Part shown: positions 34,559-43,240 of the stretch, in pieces
How the letters are laid out: every line of letters begins with the position of its first letter
How positions within the stretch are numbered: position 1 is the first letter of the stretch
Assembly: GCF_010868145.1 (NCBI RefSeq)
Contig: NZ_JAAGUY010000009.1
Span: 1-64,000, forward strand
Reading direction: 5' to 3'
DNA length: 64,000 bases
From: Nocardia cyriacigeorgica
Lineage (GTDB): Bacteria > Actinomycetota > Actinomycetes > Mycobacteriales > Mycobacteriaceae
Position numbers and translations under genes: made by a program
The notes under the pieces: model-generated
Told to the model about the DNA's origin: nothing
Databases searched by the model: none
The model's input: only the letters and a program-made list of their open reading frames with translations

Positions 34559-34587
34559 CGTGGTTTCCGAGTGGATACGACTGTCGG

Positions 34588-34872
34588 TCAGGGAAGCATG
34601 TCGCAGCCGAGGTGGGCATTGCCCGCCATGGCCGCCGCACTGCCGGTGGCGGCACACAGCAGCTTCCCGCCGCCGAGCAACAGCCGGTCCAGGTTGGGCA
34701 GGCCCGCCGAGCCGGTGCCCGAGGAACCGGTGGTGGCCAGTCCGCCTGCCGAGCCGCTGCTGGCCGAGCCGGAGTCGGGCATATCCGGCAGCCCGACCCC
34801 CGCCGCGGCCGTTCCGGCGGATCCGGTGACGAGGGTGGCGCCGATGAAGGCTGCGATTACCGCGGAACGCAT
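34588..34872 (-). CDS. Small secreted Gly/Ser-rich protein
   Basis: A 94-residue protein with a signal peptide (hydrophobic residues 4-22, cleavage near AAA) and a mature part rich in Gly, Ser and Ala with two cysteines near the C-terminus (LLCAATG, LGCDML), possibly a disulfide. Small exported proteins of this kind are common in Nocardia. Function unknown. Confidence 0.65.
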   Translation of the reverse strand: MRSAVIAAFIGATLVTGSAGTAAAGVGLPDMPDSGSASSGSAGGLATTGSSGTGSAGLPNLDRLLLGGGKLLCAATGSAAAMAGNAHLGCDMLP

Positions 34873-35013
34873 CAGGAGATGTTGTCTTTCTCGTCGAACG
34901 GGTGCGCCACGGTGGCGTCCCCCTCAGCGCAGTCTACGGACCGGCACTGCGATGCACCACACATTCGGATCACGATCGTTTCACAAGTTTTGCCCAGGCT
35001 GTGCGCATGCGTC

Positions 35014-35043
35014 GGCCCCCGGCTCGAGCGTGAGCCGGGGGCC
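35014..35043 (-). terminator. Terminator hairpin after the APC permease gene
   Basis: Perfect 12-bp arms (35014-35025 and 35032-35043) with a gagcgt loop, 10 nt beyond the permease stop codon. No T run, as is common for GC-rich actinobacterial terminators. Confidence 0.75.
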
Positions 35044-35053
35044 GCGATCACCG

Positions 35054-36544
35054 CTAACGTGCCGGTGAGAGGTCCTTTTCCTCGGGTTCATCCTGGCGCC
35101 GCAGCATCGAATGCGAGCGACTGTAGGCGAAGTAGACGACGGTCCCCAGCGCCATCCAGATCACGAAGCGCAGCCAGGTCTCGATAGAGAGATTGAGCAT
35201 CAGCCACAGGCAGGCGAGGGCGGCCAGGATCGGGAGCACCGGGACGAACGGCACCCGGAATCCGCGCGGGAGGTCCGGGCGGGTGCGCCGCAGGATCAGC
35301 ACGCCGACCGACACCAGCACGAACGCGACGAGGGTGCCGATATTGACCATTTCCTCGAGGGTGCCGAAGTCGACGAACCCGGCCAGCAGCGCGCAGACCA
35401 CACCGACGATCACGGTCAGCCGCACGGGCGTGCCCTTGGGGCCGGTCTGGGCGAGGCTGCGAGGGAGCAGGCCGTCGCGCGACATGGCGAACAGCACGCG
35501 GGTCTGGCCCAGGTACATCACCATGACCACCGTCGACAGGCCCGCGAGCGCGCCGATCGCGATGATGTTCTTTACCCAGGTCGCGCCGTTGAGAGCGAAA
35601 GCCGTTGCGAGGGTCGCGTTCCCGTCTGCGAGCTGAGTGTAGGACACCATGCCGGTGAGGACGAGCGACACCGCGACGTAGAGCACGGTCACGATGGCCA
35701 GCGAGCCGAAGATGCCGCGCGGGACATTGCGCTGCGGATCGCGGGTTTCCTCGGCGGTCGTGGCGACGACATCGAAGCCGATGAACGCGAAGAACACCAG
35801 GCTCGCCGCCGCCAGCAGCCCATACCAGCCGTAACTGGTTCCGCCGGAACCGGTGAGGAAGGCGAACAGCGACTGCCGCACCCCTTCGGCCTTCTCCGAG
35901 GGTTCCGAGGGCGGAATATAGGGCGTCAGGTTCGAGGGCTTGAAATAGGTCGCGCCCACCACCAGCACAAGGGCGATCACACCGAGCTTGATGGCTACCG
36001 CGATGGCCGACACTCGTGAGGACAGTTTCGTCCCGGTGGCCAGCAGCACACCGACGATCGCGATGATCAGTACCGCACCCCAGTCGAAGTGCAGCGATCC
36101 GATCTCGATGACCGGTGCGTTGGCGCCGAGGACCTCACCGAGGTATTGCGACCACCCTTTCGCCACCACCGAGACCGCCAGGGCGAATTCCAGGATCAGA
36201 TCCCAGCCGATGATCCACGCGATGACCTCGCCGAAAGTCGCGTAGGCATAGGTGTACGCACTGCCTGCCACCGGAACCGTCGAGGCGAATTCGGCGTAGC
36301 AGAGTGCAGTCAGCCCGCACGCGATCGCCGCGAAGACGAACGCCAGCGACACCGACGGCCCGGCCACCGTTCCCGCCGTACGCGCGGTCAGGGTGAAGAT
36401 GCCAGCGCCGATGACCACGGCCACACCGAAGATGGTGAGGTCCTTCGCCGTCAGGTCCTTGCGTAGTTTCGAATCCGGTTCATCAGTATCCCGGATCGAC
36501 TGTTCCACCGATTTGGTGCGGAACATTCCGCGCGCGATCGCCAT
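35054..36544 (-). CDS. APC-family amino acid permease
   Basis: A 496-residue integral membrane protein with about 12 hydrophobic helices and the opening LTAKDLTIFGVAVVIGAGIFTLTA typical of cationic/neutral amino acid transporters (YfnA/CAT type). gagaggag precedes the ATG at 36544. It lies 34 nt after valine dehydrogenase in the same direction, so the two probably form an operon for uptake and breakdown of amino acids. Confidence 0.9.
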   Translation of the reverse strand: MAIARGMFRTKSVEQSIRDTDEPDSKLRKDLTAKDLTIFGVAVVIGAGIFTLTARTAGTVAGPSVSLAFVFAAIACGLTALCYAEFASTVPVAGSAYTYAYATFGEVIAWIIGWDLILEFALAVSVVAKGWSQYLGEVLGANAPVIEIGSLHFDWGAVLIIAIVGVLLATGTKLSSRVSAIAVAIKLGVIALVLVVGATYFKPSNLTPYIPPSEPSEKAEGVRQSLFAFLTGSGGTSYGWYGLLAAASLVFFAFIGFDVVATTAEETRDPQRNVPRGIFGSLAIVTVLYVAVSLVLTGMVSYTQLADGNATLATAFALNGATWVKNIIAIGALAGLSTVVMVMYLGQTRVLFAMSRDGLLPRSLAQTGPKGTPVRLTVIVGVVCALLAGFVDFGTLEEMVNIGTLVAFVLVSVGVLILRRTRPDLPRGFRVPFVPVLPILAALACLWLMLNLSIETWLRFVIWMALGTVVYFAYSRSHSMLRRQDEPEEKDLSPAR

Positions 36545-36578
36545 TGCAGGTCTCCTCTCTGAAACTCCGCCGGCGCCG

Positions 36579-37658
36579 TCAGAGCGACCGCGGGATGGCG
36601 TCGAGGCGTCGTTCGGCGAATCGGTTCGCGGCCGCGCCGGTCCCGATCCCCTCGGCCCGCGCCGCGGCGATGATGTCGCGACACCGGTCGAAGATGTCGG
36701 CCACCTCGAACTCGATCTCGGCCGGCGCGGCGGCCCTGAGCTCGCCCGCGACCTGGATGAGGCCGCCCGCGTTGGCGACGAAGTCGGGCACCCAGGTGAT
36801 GCCGCGGTCGTTGAGCGCATGTTCCACGCCCGGATCGGCGAGCTGATTGTTGGCTGCTCCGCAGACGAGCTTCGCCTCGATGGCCTCGGCGCTGCCGGCG
36901 GTGAGGGTGGCGCCGAGGGCGCACGGTGCGTAGACGTCGACCGGTGCGGTGGCCACCGTGCTCAGCAGCCGCACGGATGGATGCTCCTGTGCGACCCGCT
37001 GCATCGCGGAAGCGTTGACGTCCGCCACGCACACCTCGGCGCCGTCGGCGAGCAACAGCGCGATGAGTTCACGCCCGACCTTGCCGACGCCTTCGACGCC
37101 CACCGTGCGGTTGGCCAGCGTCGGTGCACCCCAGACGGATTCGGCGCCCGCGCGCATCGAGTGAAAGACGCCGAGCGCGGTCAGCCGAGCGCTGTCACCC
37201 GAGCCGCCCGCCGCGGTGCTGCGTCCGGTGACGTGACGGGTGTGCCTGCCGATGACGTCGAGATCGTCGGTATTCGTGCCGACATCGCCCGCCGTGATGT
37301 AGCGCCCGCCGAGCGTCTCGACGAACCGCGCGTACGCCGCGAGCAGCGCCTCGCTCTTGTCGATCGCCGGATCACCGATGATGACGGCCTTGCCGCCGCC
37401 CAGATCGACCCCCGCGGCAGCGGCCTTGTAGGTCATTCCCCACGACAGCCGCAGCACGTCCTGCAACGCCGCGGACTCGTCGGCGTAGGGGTAGAAGCGG
37501 GTGCCGCCGAGTGCGGGGCCCAACGCGGTCGAATGGATCGCGATGATCGCCTTCAGGCCAGTTGCGTCGTCCTCGCAGAACACGACCTGTTCATGGCGGC
37601 GTGCGCTGAGCTCCTGTGAGCGGCCGAAGACTCCTGCATCGGTGTGCAGAACTGTCAC
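36579..37658 (-). CDS. vdh: Valine (Leu/Phe-type) dehydrogenase
   Basis: A 359-residue enzyme of the Glu/Leu/Phe/Val dehydrogenase family, deaminating branched-chain amino acids to 2-oxo acids with NAD. The substrate domain holds GPALGGTRFYPYAD and the catalytic Lys in GVDLGGGKAVI. The Rossmann domain carries VGVEGVGKVGRELI. The sequence closely resembles Streptomyces valine dehydrogenase as I remember it. It is followed by an amino acid permease and preceded by a 2-oxoacid oxidoreductase gene. Confidence 0.92.
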   Translation of the reverse strand: MTVLHTDAGVFGRSQELSARRHEQVVFCEDDATGLKAIIAIHSTALGPALGGTRFYPYADESAALQDVLRLSWGMTYKAAAAGVDLGGGKAVIIGDPAIDKSEALLAAYARFVETLGGRYITAGDVGTNTDDLDVIGRHTRHVTGRSTAAGGSGDSARLTALGVFHSMRAGAESVWGAPTLANRTVGVEGVGKVGRELIALLLADGAEVCVADVNASAMQRVAQEHPSVRLLSTVATAPVDVYAPCALGATLTAGSAEAIEAKLVCGAANNQLADPGVEHALNDRGITWVPDFVANAGGLIQVAGELRAAAPAEIEFEVADIFDRCRDIIAAARAEGIGTGAAANRFAERRLDAIPRSL

Positions 37659-37926
37659 TGTCGATTCCTTTCTCTGGTGCCGGACAAGCTGGGCCTGGTG
37701 GGCTGAGCTGCTACGGCTGGGTGGTCGCCGCGGTCTGCGGCGGATTTCTGTTGTCGTTCTTCCGGCGCTGCGGGAGCATGTGACTCGCTACCCGCTCCCG
37801 GCAGCGGCGGAGGTGCGCCCGTGGCGGATCGGTAGTCGGATGCGGTTTCACCCGGCGGCACATGGTCGTTGGGCGAATGGGTGCCGCGCATTGGGTGCCG
37901 GGGTGCCAAGTCTCGGTCGCGCCGAT

Positions 37927-40900
37927 TCAGTGCTCGATGCCGAGTTCGCGCAGGCCGGCCCAGTACAGCTCGACATTGCCCAGCTTGACGTCCTCGTAAC
38001 CGCGTACCACATCGGGCAGTTCGGCGGCCTTCGTCGCGATGTCGTAGGTCTCGGTGGTCAGACCGCCGGCGAGACTGCGCACCATCTCGGTGTAGTGGGT
38101 GAGCAGTTCACGCTCGACCTTGCGGACGTGGGCATAGCCGAACGGGTCGAGTTTGGTGCCGCGCAGCGCCTTACCCTTGGCGAGAACCTTCAGCGCCACA
38201 TGTGATTTCGGTCCGAGGCCGATCTTCTTGCGTCGGCCCATCGCACGCAGGACCGGCGGATGCAGCTTGTAGGTGAGCTTCTCGCCACCCGGCACCTGGG
38301 CCTGCACTTCGGCGAGGAACTCCGGATCGACCAGCAGCCGTGCCACTTCGTATTCGTCCTTGTAGGCGGTGAACTTGTACAGCCCGCGTGCCACGGCCTC
38401 GCTGAAATCGGTGCGGTCGGTGATGGTGCGCTCCGCCGACCAGGCGCGTTCGACGGTCTCGACATAGCGACGTGCCACCTTGGCGTTCTGGTAGCCGACC
38501 AGCTCGGCCGCCCGCCGTTCCACCAGGCGCCGCACTTCACCGTCGAAGCTGGTGTGCGCCAGCAGATCTGCGGGCGCCACCGGGGAAGTACGCCGCGGCC
38601 GCCCCTCATCGACAGCCGCGGCGAACGCCGCCGGATCGGCGATGGCGGCGCGTCCCCATCGGAAGGCCGCGATATTGCTGTCCACCGCGACACCGTTGAT
38701 TCCGATGGCTTCCTCGATCGCCGCGGCGGGCAGTCGCAGCCCGCCGGCCTGGACAGCGGCGCCGACGATCAGGAAGTTGGCTGCCGCGGTGCTACCGAAC
38801 AGGGTCTGCGCCGCGGCGAGCGCGTCGAAGTGACTGATCGAATTCGACACTGCGGTAATCCGTTCCAGCAGCACGCTGGTTTCGGGGTAGGTCACCGACT
38901 TGTCGTAGACCATGTCACCGGTCGGGGTCTGGCTCGTCGACGCGACAGCCACCGTGCTCGCCGCATCGCCGTACTGGAGGTAGCGGGGATCGGTGGCGGT
39001 GAGCAGATCGATGGCCATGATGCAGTCGGCGCTGCCCGGGGTGAGCCGATTGGACGGTTCGAGTTCGGTCGCGCTGAACCGCAGATGCGAGACGACCGGG
39101 CCCGCCTTCTGGCTCATGCCGATCTGGTCGAGGCTTTCCACCTCATAGCCCGCGCGCAGTGCGGCGGTGGCGAGCACCTGGTTCACCGTGACGATGCCCG
39201 TGCCACCGATCCCGGCGATGAGCACGTTCTGTGTGCCCTCCGGTGTGCCGAGACCCGGTTCGGCCACCGCAGGCGGTGTCATGGTGCGAGCCTTCGTCTT
39301 GGTCCGGCCTGCCTTCTTCTGCGGGGTGAGCTCGACGGTCACGAATGACGGGCAGTCACCGTCCAAGCAGCTGTAATCGGTATTGCACGAAGTCTGATCG
39401 ATACGGGTTTTGCGGCCGAACTCGGTCTCGACCGGCTGTACCGACAGGCAGTTGGATTTGGTGCCGCAATCGCCGCAGCCCTCGCATACCGCCTCATTGA
39501 TCACTACTCGGGTGTTGCGTACCGGGAGCGCGCCACGTTTGCGTTGCCTGCGTGCATCGGCCGCGCAGTGCTGATCGTAGATCAGCACTGTGACGCCCTT
39601 GACCTCGCGCAGCAGCTTCTGCGCCTCGTCGAGCCGGTCGCGGTCCCACAGCAGAGTGCCCTTGGCCAGGGCCTTCTTGCTGTGTCGCTTCGGCTCGTCG
39701 GCGCAGATGATGATCTGCTTCACGCCCTCGACGGTGAGCTTGTGGGTCAGTTCTGCGACGGTGAGGGCGCCTTCGACGTCCTGGGCGCCGGTCATCGCGA
39801 CGACCTCGTTGTAGAGCAGCTTGTAAGTAATGTTCACCCCCGCCGCGACGCACGCCTGCACCGCCAACTGCCCGGAGTGGAAGAAGGTGCCGTCGCCGAT
39901 GTTCTGGAACAGGTGCGGCACATCGGTGAACGGCGCCTGGCCGATCCACTGGCTGCCCTCACCGCCCATCTGGGTCAGACCGGTGACCGCGCTGTCACTG
40001 CGGCCGGACATGGTGACGAGGGTGTGGCAGCCGATACCGCCACCACCGATCGATCCCTCGGGCAGCGCGGTGGAGCGGTTGTGCGGGCATCCGCTACAGA
40101 AGTACGGCGTCCGCTTGGCCGAGAGCACCTCCAGCGGCAACGGCGGCGGTGCCGCCCTTTTCAGCTCGACCCGATCACGCAGCACCCGGCGCAGGGGCCC
40201 GAGCAGCCGGCCCGCGGTCAGTTCGCCGTCGACCGGCATGAGTCGCCCGCCGCGCTCGTCGTGCTTGCCGAGGATGCGCGGGGCATCGGCGGTGCCGTAG
40301 AGGATCTCGCGGATCTGCGTTTCGATGAAGGCGGTCTTGTCCTCCACCACGATCAGCTGTTCGAGTCCGCTGGCGAACTTCGTCACCGTCGTCGGGCCGA
40401 CGGGGTAGGGCATCCCGATTCGCAGCAGCCGAATGCCTGCGCCGTGCATGGCCGCCTCATCGACGCCGAGATCGAGCAGGGCCTGACGGACCGCGTCGAA
40501 GGTGGTGCCGGTGGCCGCGATGCCGATCCTGGCCTCGGCCGGATCGACCTCGATCACGTCGAGGTCGTTGGCCGCGCCGTACGCGCGGACCATCGCCCAT
40601 CGGGGCCCGTACAGGTCTGCCTCGGCGAGCACACTGTCGGTCGGTGCCGCCATCGGGCGCTGCCGGTAGACGAAAGGCTTTCCTTCCCACTGCACGTCGG
40701 GGACGATGAGCGGGCGGTCGGCGACCGAGGCATCGACGGTCCAGGCGCCGTCGGCGACATCGGCCACGATCTTCATCGCCACCACGCAGCCCGAGGCCCG
40801 CGACAGCGCCACACCCTGCATACCCATGGTGATGATCTCTTCGGCGTTGCGGGGGAACAGCACCGGAACGCCCATCGCGGCCAAGGAACGCTCGCTCACC

Positions 40901-41409
40901 GCGGGCACCGTCGAGGATTTCGAGGCCGGGTCGTCACCGACCAGCAGCAGCACACCGCCGCGCGGATTGACGCCGTACATATTGGCGTGCCGGATGGCGT
41001 CGGTCGCACGGTCCACGCCGGGGCCCTTGCCGTACCAGACGCCGACGACGCCGTCATGCGTCGCGCGGCCCGCGGGAAGGTCGGCCTGGCTACCCCAGAC
41101 GGAGGTCGCGGCGAGCTCTTCGTTGAGGCCGGGGACGAAGGTGATGTCGTGCTCGGCGAGTACGTCCGGCATCCCGAACAGCATCTTGTCCACCCCGCCG
41201 AGTGGGCTGCCCTGATAGCCGGAGACGAAGGTCGCGACGCGGCGGCCTGCCCGAATATCGCGCACGTGCTGTTCGACCAGCAGCCGTGCGATGGCCTGGA
41301 CGCCGGTGAGCAGGACGGGGCCCGCCCCGGAGCGGTAGCGGTCGGCGAGGTCGTACGGCGCGGTCGGCTCGGCCTGTGGCAGGCAGGTCGCACAGGCAAC
41401 GGTCGTCAT
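37927..41409 (-). CDS. Indolepyruvate ferredoxin oxidoreductase-type fused enzyme
   Basis: A 1,160-residue protein combining both subunits of indolepyruvate/2-oxoacid:ferredoxin oxidoreductase. The N-terminal pyrimidine-binding part (residues 20-430) is followed by a thiamine-diphosphate part (CSGCPHNRST, GDGTFFHSG), a cysteine-rich [4Fe-4S] segment (CEGCGDCGTKSNC, then CNTDYSCLDGDC, about residues 640-700) and a gamma-type domain (IAGIGGTGIVTVNQ). It should convert aryl or branched 2-oxo acids to acyl-CoA. The ATG at 41409 with ggtgag upstream is preferred over the GTG at 41415. Confidence 0.9.
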   Translation of the reverse strand: MTTVACATCLPQAEPTAPYDLADRYRSGAGPVLLTGVQAIARLLVEQHVRDIRAGRRVATFVSGYQGSPLGGVDKMLFGMPDVLAEHDITFVPGLNEELAATSVWGSQADLPAGRATHDGVVGVWYGKGPGVDRATDAIRHANMYGVNPRGGVLLLVGDDPASKSSTVPAVSERSLAAMGVPVLFPRNAEEIITMGMQGVALSRASGCVVAMKIVADVADGAWTVDASVADRPLIVPDVQWEGKPFVYRQRPMAAPTDSVLAEADLYGPRWAMVRAYGAANDLDVIEVDPAEARIGIAATGTTFDAVRQALLDLGVDEAAMHGAGIRLLRIGMPYPVGPTTVTKFASGLEQLIVVEDKTAFIETQIREILYGTADAPRILGKHDERGGRLMPVDGELTAGRLLGPLRRVLRDRVELKRAAPPPLPLEVLSAKRTPYFCSGCPHNRSTALPEGSIGGGGIGCHTLVTMSGRSDSAVTGLTQMGGEGSQWIGQAPFTDVPHLFQNIGDGTFFHSGQLAVQACVAAGVNITYKLLYNEVVAMTGAQDVEGALTVAELTHKLTVEGVKQIIICADEPKRHSKKALAKGTLLWDRDRLDEAQKLLREVKGVTVLIYDQHCAADARRQRKRGALPVRNTRVVINEAVCEGCGDCGTKSNCLSVQPVETEFGRKTRIDQTSCNTDYSCLDGDCPSFVTVELTPQKKAGRTKTKARTMTPPAVAEPGLGTPEGTQNVLIAGIGGTGIVTVNQVLATAALRAGYEVESLDQIGMSQKAGPVVSHLRFSATELEPSNRLTPGSADCIMAIDLLTATDPRYLQYGDAASTVAVASTSQTPTGDMVYDKSVTYPETSVLLERITAVSNSISHFDALAAAQTLFGSTAAANFLIVGAAVQAGGLRLPAAAIEEAIGINGVAVDSNIAAFRWGRAAIADPAAFAAAVDEGRPRRTSPVAPADLLAHTSFDGEVRRLVERRAAELVGYQNAKVARRYVETVERAWSAERTITDRTDFSEAVARGLYKFTAYKDEYEVARLLVDPEFLAEVQAQVPGGEKLTYKLHPPVLRAMGRRKKIGLGPKSHVALKVLAKGKALRGTKLDPFGYAHVRKVERELLTHYTEMVRSLAGGLTTETYDIATKAAELPDVVRGYEDVKLGNVELYWAGLRELGIEH

Positions 41410-41437
41410 GGACACTCACCACTCTTTCCACAACCCA

Positions 41438-41454
41438 GTTTGTGAGCTGCAAAC
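41438..41454. promoter_or_regulatory. Possible Lrp-type operator upstream of the oxidoreductase gene
   Basis: A short inverted repeat GTTTG-n7-CAAAC about 30 nt upstream of the start codon, in the gap between the Lrp/AsnC gene and its likely target. It is a weak motif, offered because of context. Confidence 0.35.
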
Positions 41455-41606
41455 GAAGGGACTTGCGTTCGGTGCAGCGAAATGTGCCGTGGAAGGGTGA
41501 TCTGTGTCAACAGTCGTGCAGAAGGTTGATCAATCTGCTCAAAAGTGATCTGGAGCACTTCGGCAAGTGCGTCAGTCTGCTCGAGCGTGAGGAGACCTGA
41601 GTCACA

Positions 41607-42092
41607 TCAGGGTGTCGGTGGGGTCTTCGTCAGATGGTCGACGATCGGCAGGCAGCGATACTCGATGGGCGTGGCCAGTGCGAGCATCGTCTCCGTGTGT
41701 TTCACACCGGGGATGGCGTGCACGCGCTGGATGATTTCGAGCGAGTCCTGCTGGGATTGCGCGGCGATGCGTACGAGGAGATCCGCGCGTCCGGTGGTGG
41801 CGTGGACCTCGAGGACGTGCGGGAAGGCGCGCAGGGCCTCGACGATGGCGTCCATCATGTTCTGGTCCAGTTCGATGCCGAGGAACGCGTGGACGGCGAA
41901 TCCAATGGCCTGTAGATCGACGTCGGGTGGGTATCCGCGGACGGCGCCGGAGGTTTCGAGTCGCTTCATCCTGGCTTGGACGGTATTGCGGGCGATGCCG
42001 AGGCGCTGGGCGAGTTCGAGAATCGGCGCGCGCGGGTCGGCGGCCAGCTCTGCGAGCAGCGCGGAATCGAGTGCGTCGATCTTGAGGGCCAT
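41607..42092 (-). CDS. Lrp/AsnC-family regulator
   Basis: A 161-residue protein: N-terminal helix-turn-helix (PILELAQRLGIARNTVQARMKRLE) and C-terminal RAM domain (HATTGRADLLVRIAAQ) that senses amino acids. It lies directly upstream of, and in line with, the indolepyruvate oxidoreductase gene and two genes away from valine dehydrogenase, so amino-acid-responsive control of that group is likely. The start at 42092 (MALKID) is chosen over a GTG at 42107. Confidence 0.9.
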   Translation of the reverse strand: MALKIDALDSALLAELAADPRAPILELAQRLGIARNTVQARMKRLETSGAVRGYPPDVDLQAIGFAVHAFLGIELDQNMMDAIVEALRAFPHVLEVHATTGRADLLVRIAAQSQQDSLEIIQRVHAIPGVKHTETMLALATPIEYRCLPIVDHLTKTPPTP

Positions 42093-42147
42093 GCCGCATT
42101 CTCGCACGGTGTGGTCGGTGCGCTCGGGCCGGAAATCGCGAGAAAAA

Positions 42148-42181
42148 GGTCAGGCCCGGGAAAATGTTCCCGGGCCTGACC
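42148..42181 (-). terminator. Intrinsic terminator of the tRNA-His gene
   Basis: Perfect 14-bp arms (42148-42161 and 42168-42181) with a 6-nt loop. On the minus strand the stem is followed by TTTTT. It lies 9 nt beyond the tRNA-His 3' end: a textbook Rho-independent terminator. Confidence 0.93.
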
Positions 42182-42190
42182 TTCACTTTG

Positions 42191-42264
42191 GGTGAGTGAC
42201 GGGACTCGAACCCGCGACAGCCAGGATCACAACCTGGTGCTCTACCAACTGAACTACACTCACC
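42191..42264 (-). tRNA. tRNA-His (anticodon GTG)
   Basis: 74 nt on the minus strand with the extra 5' G (G-1) encoded and paired to the discriminator C, the mark of histidine tRNA. Acceptor GTGAGTG with CACTCAC, anticodon loop TTGTGAT, T-loop TTCGAGT. CCA is not encoded. It lies beside orn, as in mycobacteria. Confidence 0.95.
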
Positions 42265-42318
42265 ATCGCCGGTGTGACACCGGCGCGGTCGATAGTAGCG
42301 CGTCAACCCCTCTCGGAG

Positions 42319-42960
42319 CTAATCGGTTACCGGCGCGTCGCTGACCTGGGGTTTTTCCGCCTCGCCGGACACCTCGGCCGCGACGGTGGCGATCTCGGCG
42401 GTGGACGGACCCGGTGCGGCCACGAACGCGGTGCGCCGGTAGTACTCCAGCTCGCGGATCGACTCCTTGATATCGGCCAGTGCGCGATGGGTCAGACCCT
42501 TCTCCGGCTGCCCGAAGTAGATCCGCGGGTACCAGCGGCGGCACAGTTCCTTGATCGAGCTGACGTCGATCATCCGGTAGTGCAGGTGGCTGTCGAGCGC
42601 GGGCATATCGCGGGCGATGAAACCGCGGTCGGTGGCGATCGAATTGCCCGCCAGTGGCACCGTGCCCGGGGTGGGCGCGAACTGACGGATGTAGTCGAGC
42701 ACCTGTTGCTCGGCCTCTTCCATGGTGACCGTGGAGCGGCGCACCTCGTCGGTGAGGCCCGAGCGGGCGTGCATGTCGGCGACCACGGGCGGCATTGCGG
42801 CGAGGGCCTCGTCATCGGCGTGGATGACGATGTCTACTCCGTCGCCGAGAATATTGAGGTCGCTGTCGGTCACGAGTGCGGCCACCTCGATCAGCTTGTC
42901 GCTGTCCAGGCGCAGCCCGGTCATCTCGCAATCCATCCACACCACTAATTTGTCGGACAC
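42319..42960 (-). CDS. orn: Oligoribonuclease
   Basis: A 213-residue DEDDh 3'-5' exoribonuclease that clears 2-5 nt RNA fragments and pGpG. Exo I motif with Asp10 and Glu12 (WMDCEMTG), later acid in IDVSSIKEL, and the C-terminal [11 protein letters not shown] with the catalytic His and Asp. GTG start at 42960. The last 40 residues (after YYRRTAF) are an Ala/Pro/Val-rich tail common in actinobacteria. Adjacent to tRNA-His as in M. tuberculosis. Confidence 0.95.
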   Translation of the reverse strand: MSDKLVVWMDCEMTGLRLDSDKLIEVAALVTDSDLNILGDGVDIVIHADDEALAAMPPVVADMHARSGLTDEVRRSTVTMEEAEQQVLDYIRQFAPTPGTVPLAGNSIATDRGFIARDMPALDSHLHYRMIDVSSIKELCRRWYPRIYFGQPEKGLTHRALADIKESIRELEYYRRTAFVAAPGPSTAEIATVAAEVSGEAEKPQVSDAPVTD

Positions 42961-43240
42961 TCGCCATACCCTAGTCAGCGCGGAACCGGGCGTGTCCGAT
43001 TACCTCACTTCGCCTGTCCGCGCCCGATCCGGCGATACGCTGTTCGCCAGGTGCATCGGCGCGAGAGGTTCCGGCGTTCGCCCGCGTCGATGTGCTCCTC
43101 GGTAGTCCGGTTAGGCGTTCGATGCTGCGGGAAAGCCGCATGCGAAGTACCCGCCCATTCGGAGCTCGGCGGAGTCGTGGTCGCGCACAGTCACGGCCGT
43201 CCGGGTGGCGGGTGTTCCGCTCGACACAGGAGGACCTGCG

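Noticed and set aside
37655..37909. 84-codon frame just upstream of valine dehydrogenase
   Set aside because: Low-complexity Pro/Ser/His content and no family resemblance; more likely the promoter region.
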